Shown here in pieces: positions 53,521-62,689 of a DNA stretch of 64,000 bases (positions within the stretch are counted from its first letter, which is position 1; every line of letters begins with the position of its first letter). The stretch lies in NCBI RefSeq assembly GCF_028473745.1, contig NZ_CP101137.1, positions 5,580,001 to 5,644,000 of the forward strand, given 5' to 3'. Source of the stretch: Streptomyces sp. M92 (lineage in GTDB: Bacteria > Actinomycetota > Actinomycetes > Streptomycetales > Streptomycetaceae). The notes beneath the pieces are model-generated. The model was given only the letters and a program-made list of their open reading frames with translations. It did no database searches and was not told the DNA's origin. The position numbers and the translations under genes were made by a program.

Positions 53521-53570
53521 CGTGAAGCGTCTCCCCGCCGGTTCACGAGCCGGCGGGGAGACGCTTCACG
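53521..53570. terminator. 21-bp-stem terminator ending the glycoside cluster
   Basis: CGTGAAGCGTCTCCCCGCCG(G) pairs perfectly with its complement around an 8-nt loop, 21 bp after the hydrolase stop. It is one of the strongest hairpins in the window. Confidence 0.9.
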
Positions 53571-53625
53571 GCCTCTTCCCGCCGACCACCACAGGAGTGA
53601 CTTAAGTCATATGAGGTAACTGAGG

Positions 53626-53919
53626 TTTCTGGCATCTGATGCCGCGCCCCGGGTCCCCCACAGAGCCCAGGAACGCGCATTCGTGAGCACCCTGGCCCGG
53701 CGGATCGCCGGCCTGCGACCGGAGGTCGTCTCCATCACCAAGGCCGCGGTCGACGCGATCGCTCCTCCGATTCCCCACACGGCATACGCCGTGGAGAACG
53801 AGGGCCTGTACGCGGCGTTCGGCGACGACGTCACCGAACTCGCCCACAAGCTGCTCGCCGCCGGCATCCAGACCCGCGAGGGCGAACGGAACCACGAGCG
53901 CATCGCCAACGGCATCTGA
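53626..53919 (+). pseudogene. C-terminal remnant of an enoyl-CoA hydratase-like gene
   Basis: The frame AQERAFVSTLARRIAGLRPE, VVSITKAAVDA and further to ERNHERIANGI resembles the last helices of enoyl-CoA hydratase/isomerase proteins. No catalytic part or N-terminus is present upstream, where the terminator of the glycoside cluster lies. A GTG at 53683 would give only 78 aa. Confidence 0.5.
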
Positions 53920-54107
53920 ATAGCCAAGCTCTCGGCGTCGGTGCGCAGAGGCATCCTGGGAAGAGTTCCTCAGCCATTGCCGACACGTGCGAGTGTCGAG
54001 TGGCCAGGCCGACGACCTTGTTCACCCAACCTATCTGGAGCAGGTCTTGTCGTTCATGTATGTCTCCCGGACGACCAAGGTGCTCTCGGTTGGACGGACC
54101 CGGTTGT

Positions 54108-54545
54108 TCAGGCGGCACCTTGTCGCAAGGCATCCCGCAGTCGCAGTAGCTCGCCTCGTCGGTGCCGCGCCCGTACCAGAGCGAGCACCGCAGCGGCGGT
54201 GACGATGACCCCGACCACAGCGGTCACCGCGGGCACTGCCAGTGCGATCCGGGCGGACAGCACCCGGTCCTTGGCGAACAGCGGCCGACGCCTGCTCAGC
54301 ACCCAGCCGGCGAAGCCGGCCGAGGCGGGCCCGAGGGCGATCAGTCCGGCGAAGACGGCCTGGGCACGCGGCGGCAGCGCATGCGGCTCGGTGGCCACAG
54401 CACCGCGATCACGGCGGCGCCGCAGCTGCCGACCAGGCCCACTGCCACGTGGCGCAGCCGATACCGCAGCGACACCTCCGTGGCCAACACCCGCTCCAGT
54501 TGCTCGGGCACGGCCCACAGTGCCGAGCGGTTCTGCTCGCTCACG
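54108..54545 (-). pseudogene. Small membrane protein paired with a sigma factor, frameshifted
   Basis: It begins MSEQNRSALWAVPEQLERVL and, after a shift near 54385, continues AVFAGLIALGPASAGFAGWV, then ARIALAVPAVTAVVGVIVTA and a basic tail. This gives about 145 aa with four hydrophobic segments. It starts at the stop of the sigma-factor remnant, as anti-sigma or accessory genes do, but has no recognisable anti-sigma domain. Confidence 0.5.
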
Positions 54546-54975
54546 CCTCCTATCCCTTCTCGGCGAGGTGGTCGCGCGGCATGCGCCTGGCGCGGTGGAG
54601 CCTGCTCTTGACAGTGTCGACCCGTACGCCGAGCACCCTCCAGATGGAAGAGGATCAGCACCTCGCGCTCCGAAGGCGGCAGCGCGGCCAGACCTCGATG
54701 GCTGTCTCCGGAGCCTCGTACGTCTGCCGCAGATGGTCGGTGACCGTGCGCCGGGCGATGGTGAACAGCCAGGGGACGAACCGCTCCGCCTGCCGCAGCC
54801 GCGGCAGACCGCGCACCACAGCGGTTCATACCTCCTGAGCAGGATCGTCCGCGAGGTGCGAGGAGCCGACCGTGGCCCGGACATAGCGCCACAGCGAGGG
54901 GTGCCACACGGCCACCAGCTCGCGGAACGCCTCCCGCTCTTCAAGCCGGCGGCGCACCACCGGCAACCCGTCGTT
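54546..54975 (-). pseudogene. ECF-type sigma factor, decayed
   Basis: Pieces of a sigma-70-family protein are readable: RRRLEEREAFRELVAVWHPS, DDPAQEV then an in-frame TGA, RQAERFVPWLFTIARRTVTD and, after shifts, VRVDTVKSRLHRARRMPRDH. The stop after QEV and at least two frameshifts disable it. The order (region 2, then region 4 ending K-S-R-L-x-R-A-R) is that of small ECF sigma factors. Confidence 0.7.
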
Positions 54976-55204
54976 GCCCGCCACACCCCCGGCCCTGCAC
55001 CACCCGTCCGCACGGCGTTCGCCAGCCGTCGCCGGGCAGACCGTCGGTGGACCGGCGTGAGGACAGGGGCCGGTTCGGGCGACGGCTTCACAGCCGGCAC
55101 CGGACTGGCCTTCGACGAACCAGCCTCACCCTTGCCAGGCGAAATCAGTAGAGGGCTGTCGAACGGCTGCCACGCCCATGCGGCTGTTCAGGCCCGTGCA
55201 CGGC

Positions 55205-55615
55205 TCACCGGCCCGCGGGGCCGGTCTCAGCGGCCCCGTGAGGGGCTTCCCGGCGGCAGGAGGCACCGGTGCGCAAGTTGGCGGTGGCGGCGGTCATGAC
55301 CGAGTCGAGCCGGTCCCGGGCGTGTAGGAGGTCGGTGATGCGCCGGTCGACCCGCTCGCGCTCCGCCGCCAGCCGCTCGAGCAGGCCAGGGGTGGCGCGG
55401 CCGTCGACGACGCACGGAAGCAGCTCGGTGATGGTCCTACTGGACAGCCCGGCGGCGTAGAGCTGCTGGATCAGCCTGACCCGGTCGACCGCGCTCTCGG
55501 GGTAGCGGCGCTGGCCGCTGGGGCTGCGTTCGGCGCCGAGCAGGTCCTGCTCCTCGTAGTACCGCAGAGCCCGGACGCTGACGCCCGTCCGAGCGGCGAG
55601 TTCTCCGATGCGCAT
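55205..55615 (-). CDS. MerR-family regulator
   Basis: From ATG at 55615 this is 136 aa. The winged helix-turn-helix reads MRIGELAARTGVSVRALRYY and EEQDLLGAERSPSGQRRYPE. A coiled dimerisation helix follows (LERLAAERERVDRRITDLLH). The C-terminal tail has a single Cys, so it is not a classic metal sensor and may sense a small molecule. It is divergent from the hydrolase gene, with a palindromic operator between. Confidence 0.88.
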   Translation of the reverse strand: MRIGELAARTGVSVRALRYYEEQDLLGAERSPSGQRRYPESAVDRVRLIQQLYAAGLSSRTITELLPCVVDGRATPGLLERLAAERERVDRRITDLLHARDRLDSVMTAATANLRTGASCRREAPHGAAETGPAGR

Positions 55616-55646
55616 TGACCCTCCTGTGCGGCAGCCGTTCCGCGAC

Positions 55647-55678
55647 TTGCCTCTGACGTCAGCGTCAGGTTTTAGCGT
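55647..55678 (+). promoter_or_regulatory. MerR-type promoter/operator
   Basis: CTGACG-TCAG-CGTCAG (55653-55668) is a perfect inverted repeat between a -35-like TTGCCT (55647-55652) and a -10-like TAGCGT (55673-55678). The 20-bp spacing is longer than standard, as in promoters that MerR proteins activate by DNA distortion. It would drive the hydrolase gene. Confidence 0.6.
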
Positions 55679-55737
55679 AACCGGTGTCGGCCCGGCGTAC
55701 GCCTCGCCGGGGTCTTCTGCGAGGAAGAAGCCACTTG

Positions 55738-56679
55738 ATGACCACATACCCCGCGACCGGCCTCACCGGTCCCGCGCCCGCCCCGACCGTGTCCGTCCGA
55801 CCGGTCGTGCTGCCCGCCCCCCAGCACGACGAAGGCCTGCAGGTCCGCGTCTCCGCACCGGTCACCGGCACCGAGCTGCCGATCGTGCTGTTCGCGCACG
55901 GTTTCGGCTCCCACCTGGACGGCTACGCGCCCTTGGTCGACCACTGGGCCTCCCACGGTTTCGTGGTGCTCCAGGCGACCCACCTCGACTCCAGGCGCCT
56001 CGGCCTCGCCGCGGACGACCCCCGCAGGCCTCATCTGTGGCACCACCGCGTGCAGGCCATGAGGACGATCCTCGACGCACTGGATGTCCTGGAGTCGTCC
56101 CTGCCCGGCCGCGTGGACCACAGCCGCGTCGTCGCCGCCGGGCACTCCTTCGGCGGTCAGACTGCGGGCATCCTCGTGGGCCTGCGCGTCACGGACACCC
56201 GGACCGGAACCGCGGAGGATCTGTCCGACCCCCGGGTCATGGCCAGCGTCCAGCTGGCCACGGCCGGCGCGGGCGGTGACGATCTGACGCCCTTCGCCCT
56301 GGAAAACGCCCCTTGGCTGCGCGCGCAGGACTTCTCCCACATCACCGCGCCCGGGCTCGTCGTCGCCGGCGACAAGGACGAACTCCCCCTCTCCACACGT
56401 GGGCCGTCCTGGACGACCGACCCCTACACCCTTGCCCGAGGCGACAAGAGCCTGTTGACGGTCTTCGGCGGGGAACACTCCCTCGGCGGCATCGCCGGCT
56501 ACGAGGCGGCGGAGACCACCGACGAGAACCCCGAGCGCGTCGCCCTCGTCCAGCAGGTCACCCTTGCCTACCTGCGCCACGTCACCGGCGTCGACGACAC
56601 CGACTGGGAAACGGCGCAGGCCACTCTCGCCGGTGACGCCCATCCGCTGGGACGACTGGAGTCGAAGCAAGCCCAATAG
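55738..56679 (+). CDS. Alpha/beta hydrolase
   Basis: The 313-aa hydrolase has an oxyanion segment VLFAHGFGSHLDGYAPLVDH and nucleophile elbow VVAAGHSFGGQTAGILVGL. VVAGDKDELPLS likely carries the acid and GGEHSLGGIAGYEA the His. It resembles the chlorophyllase/PAF-acetylhydrolase-like group. It is cytoplasmic. ATG at 55738 follows GAGGAAGAAG. It is probably induced through the divergent MerR regulator. Confidence 0.85.
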   Translation: MTTYPATGLTGPAPAPTVSVRPVVLPAPQHDEGLQVRVSAPVTGTELPIVLFAHGFGSHLDGYAPLVDHWASHGFVVLQATHLDSRRLGLAADDPRRPHLWHHRVQAMRTILDALDVLESSLPGRVDHSRVVAAGHSFGGQTAGILVGLRVTDTRTGTAEDLSDPRVMASVQLATAGAGGDDLTPFALENAPWLRAQDFSHITAPGLVVAGDKDELPLSTRGPSWTTDPYTLARGDKSLLTVFGGEHSLGGIAGYEAAETTDENPERVALVQQVTLAYLRHVTGVDDTDWETAQATLAGDAHPLGRLESKQAQ

Positions 56680-57054
56680 CTGGAGGAAGCGGAGACGCCA
56701 GCCTCCAGGCCGGCCCTCCCCCGGCCTCATGTCGCCGCTCGCTCCCGGCCTGGCCGCAGAGGCCCACAACGTCCGACGAGGCGCACCGCCCGCCCGGACG
56801 CACGACCCCCTCCCCTGTTCACGCGGCTGCCGCCCGGCCGGTGGCAGCCGCGGGACACGACGCCGCGCCGTCGAGCGAGGCCGCTCGCACGGTTGGGCCG
56901 GGCACCGGGGAGCAGCAGGACTGGGATGGGGGCGGGCCGCTTCGAGGCTGCGGGACACAGCCGTCCGGCTCCGACGGACCCCCTTCTGTGCCAGTGGCGG
57001 GTCGTAGCCCCTACTTTCTCGGGCTTCGTCTTGAGCTTGGGTCTGTAGCTTCCG
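56680..57054. other. Spacer without recognisable genes
   Basis: High-GC DNA with only chance frames. It separates the hydrolase from a cluster of IS fragments. Confidence 0.35.
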
Positions 57055-57495
57055 CAGTCATGTCACTGACGCGCCAGACACGGATGGACGCGACGTGGAG
57101 TGCGGCCCGGCCGGCGATGGCGAGTTTGTCGGTCCGCAGGGCCCGGCCGCACCACTGCTTGAGTCGGGCGATGCACCGTTCGACGGCGTTCCTCTCCTCG
57201 TCCTTCTCAGCGTCGAAGCTGGCCGGGCGGCATCCGGCACGGCCTCGCCGAGGGCGGTGACCGATCCGGACTGTGGCCTGCGGGCTGACAGCCCGGATGC
57301 CTCGGCGACGAAGGTGCCCCCGGATCCCGCGGGACGGATAGGCGCGATCCGCCAGGACAGTTGTCGGGCGGGTACTTGGCCTTTCGGGTCGGCTGCGCGG
57401 CATCCGAATCCTGGCCGGGGCCGCCACGGAGGCTCGCACGTCACCAATCTGACCGGCGGTGACGTGTACGGCCAGAGGCCGAGCCCGGCTGTCAC
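57055..57495 (-). pseudogene. C-terminal half of an IS5-type transposase, decayed
   Basis: Readable parts are TVLADRAYPSRGIRGHLRRR, ASFDAEKDEERNAVERCIAR, then LKQWCGRALRTDKLAIAGR. These match the second half of IS427-type proteins, including the catalytic Glu, but with frameshifts and substitutions throughout. No terminal repeats are left. Confidence 0.7.
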
Positions 57496-57654
57496 TGGCC
57501 ATGTGGGTCCACGTGCTCAGCCCGCCACGGGACGTCCGAGTGCCTGATCACCGGGCTCCGACCGGCCGGGCGCCCCCCTCTTCCTGGCTCCGGCGGAACG
57601 CTGGTGAGTTCGGCAGACCGTCCAGTCCACGTCGTCACCATCATTGCCGCAACC

Positions 57655-57760
57655 GGCCGACGCCAACGCCCGCCACCCCCACGTGCTCGCCGCCCAGCGC
57701 GAGGAACGCGCCCGCATCCGAGATGAGAAGTGAATCCGCTGGGGCGGACATCATCTCGAA
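57655..57760 (+). pseudogene. C-terminal scrap of an IS630-type transposase
   Basis: The frame ANARHPHVLAAQREERARIR is followed by DEK, a stop and IRWGG. This is the end of the IS630 subgroup whose N-terminus lies at 31.2 kb and whose longer C-terminus lies at 62.3-62.6 kb. Confidence 0.65.
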
Positions 57761-57807
57761 CCAGAGCCTGACCAACTCCGTCACGCCGCAGGCGAGCAAG
57801 CTGTCTC

Positions 57808-58143
57808 TCAGCCTTCAAGGGGTTCGACAGGGCCAGATGTCCGGGCGACTGAGTCCTTGCGCACCGAGAGCAGGAAGAGGGTCGCAGCGGCGGCGATGAA
57901 GCCGAAACCGACGGTCATGCAGACCATGACCATCTCGAATGACACGTCAGCGATGCGAGGGATGCCGTTGACAAGCATGAGGGCGTAGATGCACAGAATG
58001 CCGTAGGCGCGAAGCCGCAACCCGGCCTGTCTCTTGCGCAACCACGGCGGCGTCCACCCGGCCAGTATCGCCACCGGCACAGGCAGCAGTAGCACCGTGG
58101 ACACCGCCAGCACTGTCCAGTGGTACAGCGGATTGCCGTTCAC
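57808..58143 (-). CDS. Small membrane protein with three to four helices
   Basis: From GTG at 58143 this is 111 aa. Hydrophobic segments are YHWTVLAVSTVLLLPVPVAI, a middle one with YGILCIYALMLVNGIP, and MVMVCMTVGFGFIAAAATLF before a short charged tail. No family is recognised. The start follows a GGGGGCCGG site. Confidence 0.5.
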   Translation of the reverse strand: MNGNPLYHWTVLAVSTVLLLPVPVAILAGWTPPWLRKRQAGLRLRAYGILCIYALMLVNGIPRIADVSFEMVMVCMTVGFGFIAAAATLFLLSVRKDSVARTSGPVEPLEG

Positions 58144-58317
58144 CCGGCCCCCTTCGTAGGCGATCACCAGCCTACGGAGGGTTGACGAAGCCCGTCCACG
58201 CCCAACACCCCAAGCTCCCGGCGAACCTGTCCGTGACCGGACGCGACGGTGCGCCCGGGCGGGGGTCGGGTTCAGGGTCGGCGTGGTCGTCTGCTGGGAC
58301 CAGGAACACGGATCGTC

Positions 58318-58600
58318 GAGGAGGCACAGGTGCCGCAACTGTGGGCGGGAACGGACGCGAGCAAGAGCGAGCATCACTGCCCGGTGCTCGATGCCGGAGG
58401 TGAGCGAAGGCCGTCGCGGCGGGTGGCCGACGACGAGACGACGTTGCCCGAGCTGATCGGCGAGGTCCTCGAACTTGAGCGAGGATGAGTCGGTGACCTG
58501 GGCCATCGATCTGAACGCGGGCGGTGCCGCGCTACTGACCGCCCACGGACGGAAAGTCCTCTACAAGAGCGGTCACCTTGTCCGAACTCGCCCGCTCGGA
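58318..58600 (+). pseudogene. N-terminal IS110-family transposase remnant
   Basis: The first frame reads VPQLWAGTDASKSEHHCPVL with the first catalytic Asp (G-T-D-x-x-K). The second reads VTWAIDLNAGGAALLTAHGR and KVLYKSGHLVRTRPL. The frames are broken and all later domains are missing. Confidence 0.75.
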
Positions 58601-58658
58601 CGCCGGAGTCCGCCGGGCGTCTTCGGCACCCGCTCGTCCTCGCCGTGCTCTCTCCGGT

Positions 58659-59375
58659 TCAGGCAGGATCCTCCGTCTGCTGGGAGGCAGTGCCGTACTG
58701 TCCGTGCAGCCCGTGTTCGTCGGCGAAGGACCGTCGGCACAGACCGTGGCAGAAGCCGTACAGGACGCCCTCGTACACCAGCGTGGGCGGGGAGTCGGCG
58801 AGGTCGACGCTCATCCCGCACACCGGGTCGGTGAGCCGACTGCGGGTAGCCGGGGGCGCCGGGCGGGCTGGGGCGCTGTCACGGGGCGGGGCGCCGTCAC
58901 CGGGCGGGGCGGTGTCGCGGTAGGGGCGGGAGACGAGCTCCATGAGGTCCAGGCTGCTCACGGCCCTGCCGTGGATGCCGATGCCGCCTTCGGAGATGCC
59001 GTCGACCAGGACCACGGCGTCGGGTTCGCGCCGTACCCGCTCGGGGTCGCGGCCGGCTGCCCGCTCGGTCTCCGCCAGGACCTCGGTGACGATCTCCACG
59101 GTGTAGCTGCTCATCTCCTTGCGCCACGACGCCGGGACGGTGACCCGCACCAGGTAGCGGGGCGGGTCCGCCGGGTCCGTCCTCGGGCGCCGGCCGAGGA
59201 CCCAGGTTGCCGGTTCGTGCACGAGCACCTGCGTGAGCCTGCGCTGGGCGTCGAGGACCTCGGCGGCGTGGCTGTCGTCCTCGGTCATGAGCGTGTCGAT
59301 GAGTCGTTGGGCCAGCATCTGCCGTTCCTCGTCGCTCAGGGCGTTCCTGGGTACGTACACGTCGATCAGCAGCAT
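58659..59375 (-). CDS. Tautomerase-like protein fused to a YHS domain
   Basis: The 238-aa protein begins MLLIDVYVPRNALSDEERQM. A tandem beta-alpha-beta layout recalls the 4-oxalocrotonate tautomerase/MIF fold (second half RYLVRVTVPASWRKEMSSYT onward), but the catalytic Pro1 of that superfamily is absent. After a Pro/Ala linker, residues about 185-225 form a YHS domain: DPVCGMSVDLADSPPTLVYE, then YGFCHGLCRRSFADEHG, with three Cys that could bind metal. It is cytoplasmic. ATG at 59375 follows GAGGGGAG. Confidence 0.7.
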   Translation of the reverse strand: MLLIDVYVPRNALSDEERQMLAQRLIDTLMTEDDSHAAEVLDAQRRLTQVLVHEPATWVLGRRPRTDPADPPRYLVRVTVPASWRKEMSSYTVEIVTEVLAETERAAGRDPERVRREPDAVVLVDGISEGGIGIHGRAVSSLDLMELVSRPYRDTAPPGDGAPPRDSAPARPAPPATRSRLTDPVCGMSVDLADSPPTLVYEGVLYGFCHGLCRRSFADEHGLHGQYGTASQQTEDPA

Positions 59376-59969
59376 GCGGCGCTCCCCTCGTGCGGCCGGA
59401 TCAGGGTGTACCAACCAGAATGCCCGATGCGGGGGCGATCGCCCATCCGCCGCCGGCAGGGTTCACGCCTACTGCGGGCGGAGCAGTCGGCGACGGCCTC
59501 TGCCGCCGGAGCAGGAGTTGAACGGGGCGGTGCTGCCCTGCACGACCGCGCGCTGATCCTCGCGGATGACATTGGCCAGGGCCGGGAGGCGGGCGCCGGA
59601 CGGTTGCTCGAGTCGGTGCGCCAGCGGGCGGGCGTCGCGGTCGCTGTAGAAGGAACCCGTCAACCAACCTCGCACGCGACGCCAAGCCACACCACCTGAG
59701 CACGTTCTGGGCGATAGCGCTCCCCCAGCCTCTTGAAGCACAGACCCTCCACCGGCGGATGCCCAGGTCAGCCAGTTCCGCGCGGTGCCCAGGTCCGTGG
59801 TCGACGCGCTCCCGGAACCGGGCCTCCACCGCCGGCCAATCACACATCTCCGACAATCACCTGTCAGACACCGGCCCGTCGACGGAGAGTTGCCGACACG
59901 TCGCCCACATTCCGCGTGCCCTTGTGATCATGCGGTGTTGTCCCGTCCACTCCCTGAGAGGAGAACTTC
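59376..59969. other. Spacer with a possible transposase scrap
   Basis: On the minus strand a short frame (LPALANVIREDQRAVVQGST) resembles the C-terminal part of ISL3-type transposases but is too degraded to assign. The rest shows nothing recognisable. The phytase promoter should be within the last ~100 bp. Confidence 0.3.
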
Positions 59970-61271
59970 TTGCGCGCGTTCACAAGACGCCGGTCCGGTG
60001 CCGTCGCGGTGGCCGCAACCCTCGCTTTCGCAGCGGGTGCGGCATCCGGCACTCCGGCAGGTGCGGCCGCACCGCCCGAGGTCGTTCCCCGGGCCGAGAC
60101 CGCCGCGTTGTTCGACGACGACGAGGGCGGCAACGCGAACGCGGACGACCCTGCGATCTGGCGCAACCCCGCCGACCCGGACGCCAGCCTCGTCATCGCC
60201 ACGGCCAAGGAGGGCGGCCTGCGGGTCTACGACCTCGACGCCCGGCAGGTGCAGTCGGTCCCCGCCCCCACGGCGCCCGGAGCAGATGACGCGCCCGGCC
60301 GCTTCAACAACGTCGACCTGGTGCACGGCACGTCCCTGGGCTCCGGCGACACGGACGTGGCGGTCGTCAGCGACCGCGGCAGCGACAAGCTGCGCGTCTA
60401 CCGCATCGACGGAGACCGGCCCGACGCCCCCCTCACCGACGTCACGGACCCCTCGGCGCCGTGGATCTTCTCCGGCTCGCAGGAGGAGGTCAACGAGGAG
60501 AGCACCGCCTACGGTCTGGCCACGTACACCGACTCCGTGACCGGCAAGTCCTACGCTCTCGTCAGCCAGAACGCGACCACCCGCATCGCGCTGCTGGAGC
60601 TGACCACGACGGCAGACAGCACTGTGTCCTACCGGAAGGTCCGCACCCTGGACCTGCCCTCCGCCTTCACGATGCCCGACGGTTCGAAGTGGTCCCCCTG
60701 CGGCGATCCCGGCGAGGGCCCCCAGGTCGAGGGCATGGTCGTCGACCCGAAGACCGGCACACTCTTCGCCGGGCAGGAGGACGTGGGCATCTGGCGCCTG
60801 CCGGCCGATCTCAAGGGCGCTCCCGTCCTGCAGGACAAGGTCCGCGAGTACGGCGTGCCGGCCGCGTACGACGAGGCGGCCGACGAGTGCGTGGCGGGTG
60901 ACGACCCCGGCTTCGGCGGTGACCGGCTGTCGGCGGACGTCGAGGGTCTGACCCTGCTGAAGCAGGACGACGGGGACGGCTACCTGCTCGCCTCCAGCCA
61001 GGGCGACGACACCTTCGTCGCCTACGACCGTGAACGTTCCGACGACTACGAGTACGAGGGTGGCTTCCAGGTGAGGGCCGCCTCCGAGTCGCTGGACGGC
61101 TCCGAGGAGTGCGACGGCGCGGACGTACTCGCCGAGCCTCTCGGCAGCAGGTACCCGAACGGCCTGCTCGTCGTCCAGGACGGCCACATGACCCCGGATG
61201 ACGGCGATCGCGAGGCCACCGGCTTCAAGTTCGTCGACCTCGCCGACGTCCTGGAGGCGCTCGACGACTGA
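59970..61271 (+). CDS. Secreted beta-propeller phytase
   Basis: The 433-aa precursor has a signal peptide (cleavage near AGA-AA). The mature protein starts with the beta-propeller phytase signature NANADDPAIWRNPADPDASL, then RFNNVDLVHGTSLG, VVSDRGSDKLRVYRI and acidic calcium-binding stretches (VEGMVVDPKTGTLFAGQEDV, FGGDRLSADVEGLTLLKQDD). These enzymes remove phosphate from phytate outside the cell using Ca2+. TTG at 59970 is supported by GAGAGGAG seven bases upstream. It stands alone and would normally be phosphate-regulated; no clear PHO box was found. Confidence 0.9.
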   Translation: MRAFTRRRSGAVAVAATLAFAAGAASGTPAGAAAPPEVVPRAETAALFDDDEGGNANADDPAIWRNPADPDASLVIATAKEGGLRVYDLDARQVQSVPAPTAPGADDAPGRFNNVDLVHGTSLGSGDTDVAVVSDRGSDKLRVYRIDGDRPDAPLTDVTDPSAPWIFSGSQEEVNEESTAYGLATYTDSVTGKSYALVSQNATTRIALLELTTTADSTVSYRKVRTLDLPSAFTMPDGSKWSPCGDPGEGPQVEGMVVDPKTGTLFAGQEDVGIWRLPADLKGAPVLQDKVREYGVPAAYDEAADECVAGDDPGFGGDRLSADVEGLTLLKQDDGDGYLLASSQGDDTFVAYDRERSDDYEYEGGFQVRAASESLDGSEECDGADVLAEPLGSRYPNGLLVVQDGHMTPDDGDREATGFKFVDLADVLEALDD

Positions 61272-61287
61272 CAACCGTCCAAGGAGT

Positions 61288-61319
61288 GCGCGGCGGCCTG
61301 CACCGGCGGCCCGCCGCGC
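61288..61319. terminator. Possible phytase terminator
   Basis: GCGCGGCGG pairs with CCGCCGCGC across a 14-nt loop, 16 bp after the phytase stop. The stem is perfect, but the loop is long. Confidence 0.5.
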
Positions 61320-61759
61320 TCACCGGACGAACGTCGCCCGCACGCCGTCGCGAGCCGGTGATGCCCCTCCCCCGGCGGCGGCTTCCCGCAGCGTATCGGG
61401 GGACCGTGGCCCCACGCCCGCCGGCCTCTGCCTTCCGCGCCCTCACCGAACGATCCTTGTACGTAACCTGCGCGTGGCCCTTGCACGGGGCACGCGTATG
61501 CGACGCGCTCTGCCATGTCACTCAGGGTGAGTGTGGCCTCACGGTCCACCCGTCTGCGCCGTCCAATTCCTGTGCCCGCACCCCGAGGCGGGCCGTGACA
61601 GCGGTTGCCCTGTCGGCGGGACAACCGCACACGACGACTCCGGCCGCTGTCCTCGGCGGCCGGACACACCGGCGCAAGGCGGTAGGCCGGGGTCACCGGC
61701 TCACGCGTCGAGTGCCGCCCGGACCTCCGCCGGTTTGGGGCGGTCGGCGAGGCCGGCGA
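61320..61759. other. Spacer without recognisable genes
   Basis: No protein of natural composition is seen in either strand, and no strong hairpin or repeat beyond the phytase terminator. Confidence 0.35.
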
Positions 61760-62249
61760 CCTGGACCTGGAGGTGACGCCCAGCTTCCTGATCTTCGATG
61801 TGACGGTGGCCCCGACGTCACCGCGTACGCCGTCGGGGAGCTGGCCCCGACCGTGTTCCGCATCGGACCCGAAGGCAACCCCTCGGTCTTCCTCCGGGAC
61901 GACCTGCCCCAGGGCACCCTCCACATCCCCGAGTTCCTGTACGACGTGGGGATGGCCGCGGTGGAGTACGCGGAGGGCGACCCGTCGGTCATCGCCATGG
62001 CTGACGGCTCCCTGGTACGGGTGCCGGTCCAGCACTCCGGGGACGCGCAGAAGGTGAAGCTGTCCGCGCGGAAACGGTCGGCAGACGGCAACCGTGACGG
62101 TCACCGGCACCGTCACCGAGCCGGTCACCGGTGACGTGACCGAGGAGCAGCCAGGACGACGTACGCCCTCAGCGGCGGACTTGCCGATCTTCTCGCGGGC
62201 GGGCAAGCTCAACGACGGATTCACCCTGACGCTCGTCAAGACGGGCTGA
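61760..62249 (+). pseudogene. Unrecognised protein, N-terminus missing and frameshifted
   Basis: One frame has good coding character (VGELAPTVFRIGPEGNPSVF, LHIPEFLYDVGMAAVEYAEG, VPVQHSGDAQKVKLSARKRS). After a shift near 62085 another frame continues TVTVTGTVTEPVTGDVTEEQ to LNDGFTLTLVKTG-stop. It looks like about 160 residues of a beta-rich protein. The family is unknown and the upstream part is absent. Confidence 0.4.
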
Positions 62250-62299
62250 CCCGGCCGTCCGTGCCCGAAACGCTCCCCCGCTCCGCCCTCACGCACAAG

Positions 62300-62617
62300 G
62301 AGCCGCGCCGAATCCAAGGTGCGGGCCGTCCGCACCGTGCTCCCGAGGGTCGAGCTGTGCTTCACCCCGGCCCGCGTTTCCTGGGCCAATCCGATCGAGG
62401 TCCACTTCGGCCCGCTGCGGCAGTTCGCCCTGGCCAACCTCCACCGCCCAGCCGCCCCGGCCCCGCGCCAACCCAGGCACTGCACCGCTGCCTGCGCTGG
62501 CCCAACGCCAACGCCCGTCACCAGGACGTACTCGCCGCCCAACGCAAGGAATGCGCGCGAGAATCCGCAGCGAATGGCATCCGCTGGGGCGGACGCCGTC
62601 TCAGCGGCGCTGCCTGA
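62300..62617 (+). pseudogene. C-terminal half of an IS630-type transposase
   Basis: Frames read CFTPARVSWANPIEVHFGPL, with the catalytic Glu, then RQFALANLHRP. After a shift LRWPNANARHQDVLAAQRKE and GIRWGGRRLSGAA follow. The upstream Asp motifs are missing. It belongs to the same subgroup as the fragments at 31.2 and 57.7 kb. Confidence 0.7.
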
Positions 62618-62689
62618 CAGACCGCCAACCACAGCCCCGGAGTGTCGAAAGGGACAAGTTCACGAGAAGGACAGCGCCAGGAGAACCAC

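Noticed and set aside
59928..61274. A 448-codon minus-strand frame opposite the phytase
   Set aside because: The plus strand encodes a recognisable beta-propeller phytase with signal peptide and ribosome binding site; the reverse is a shadow.
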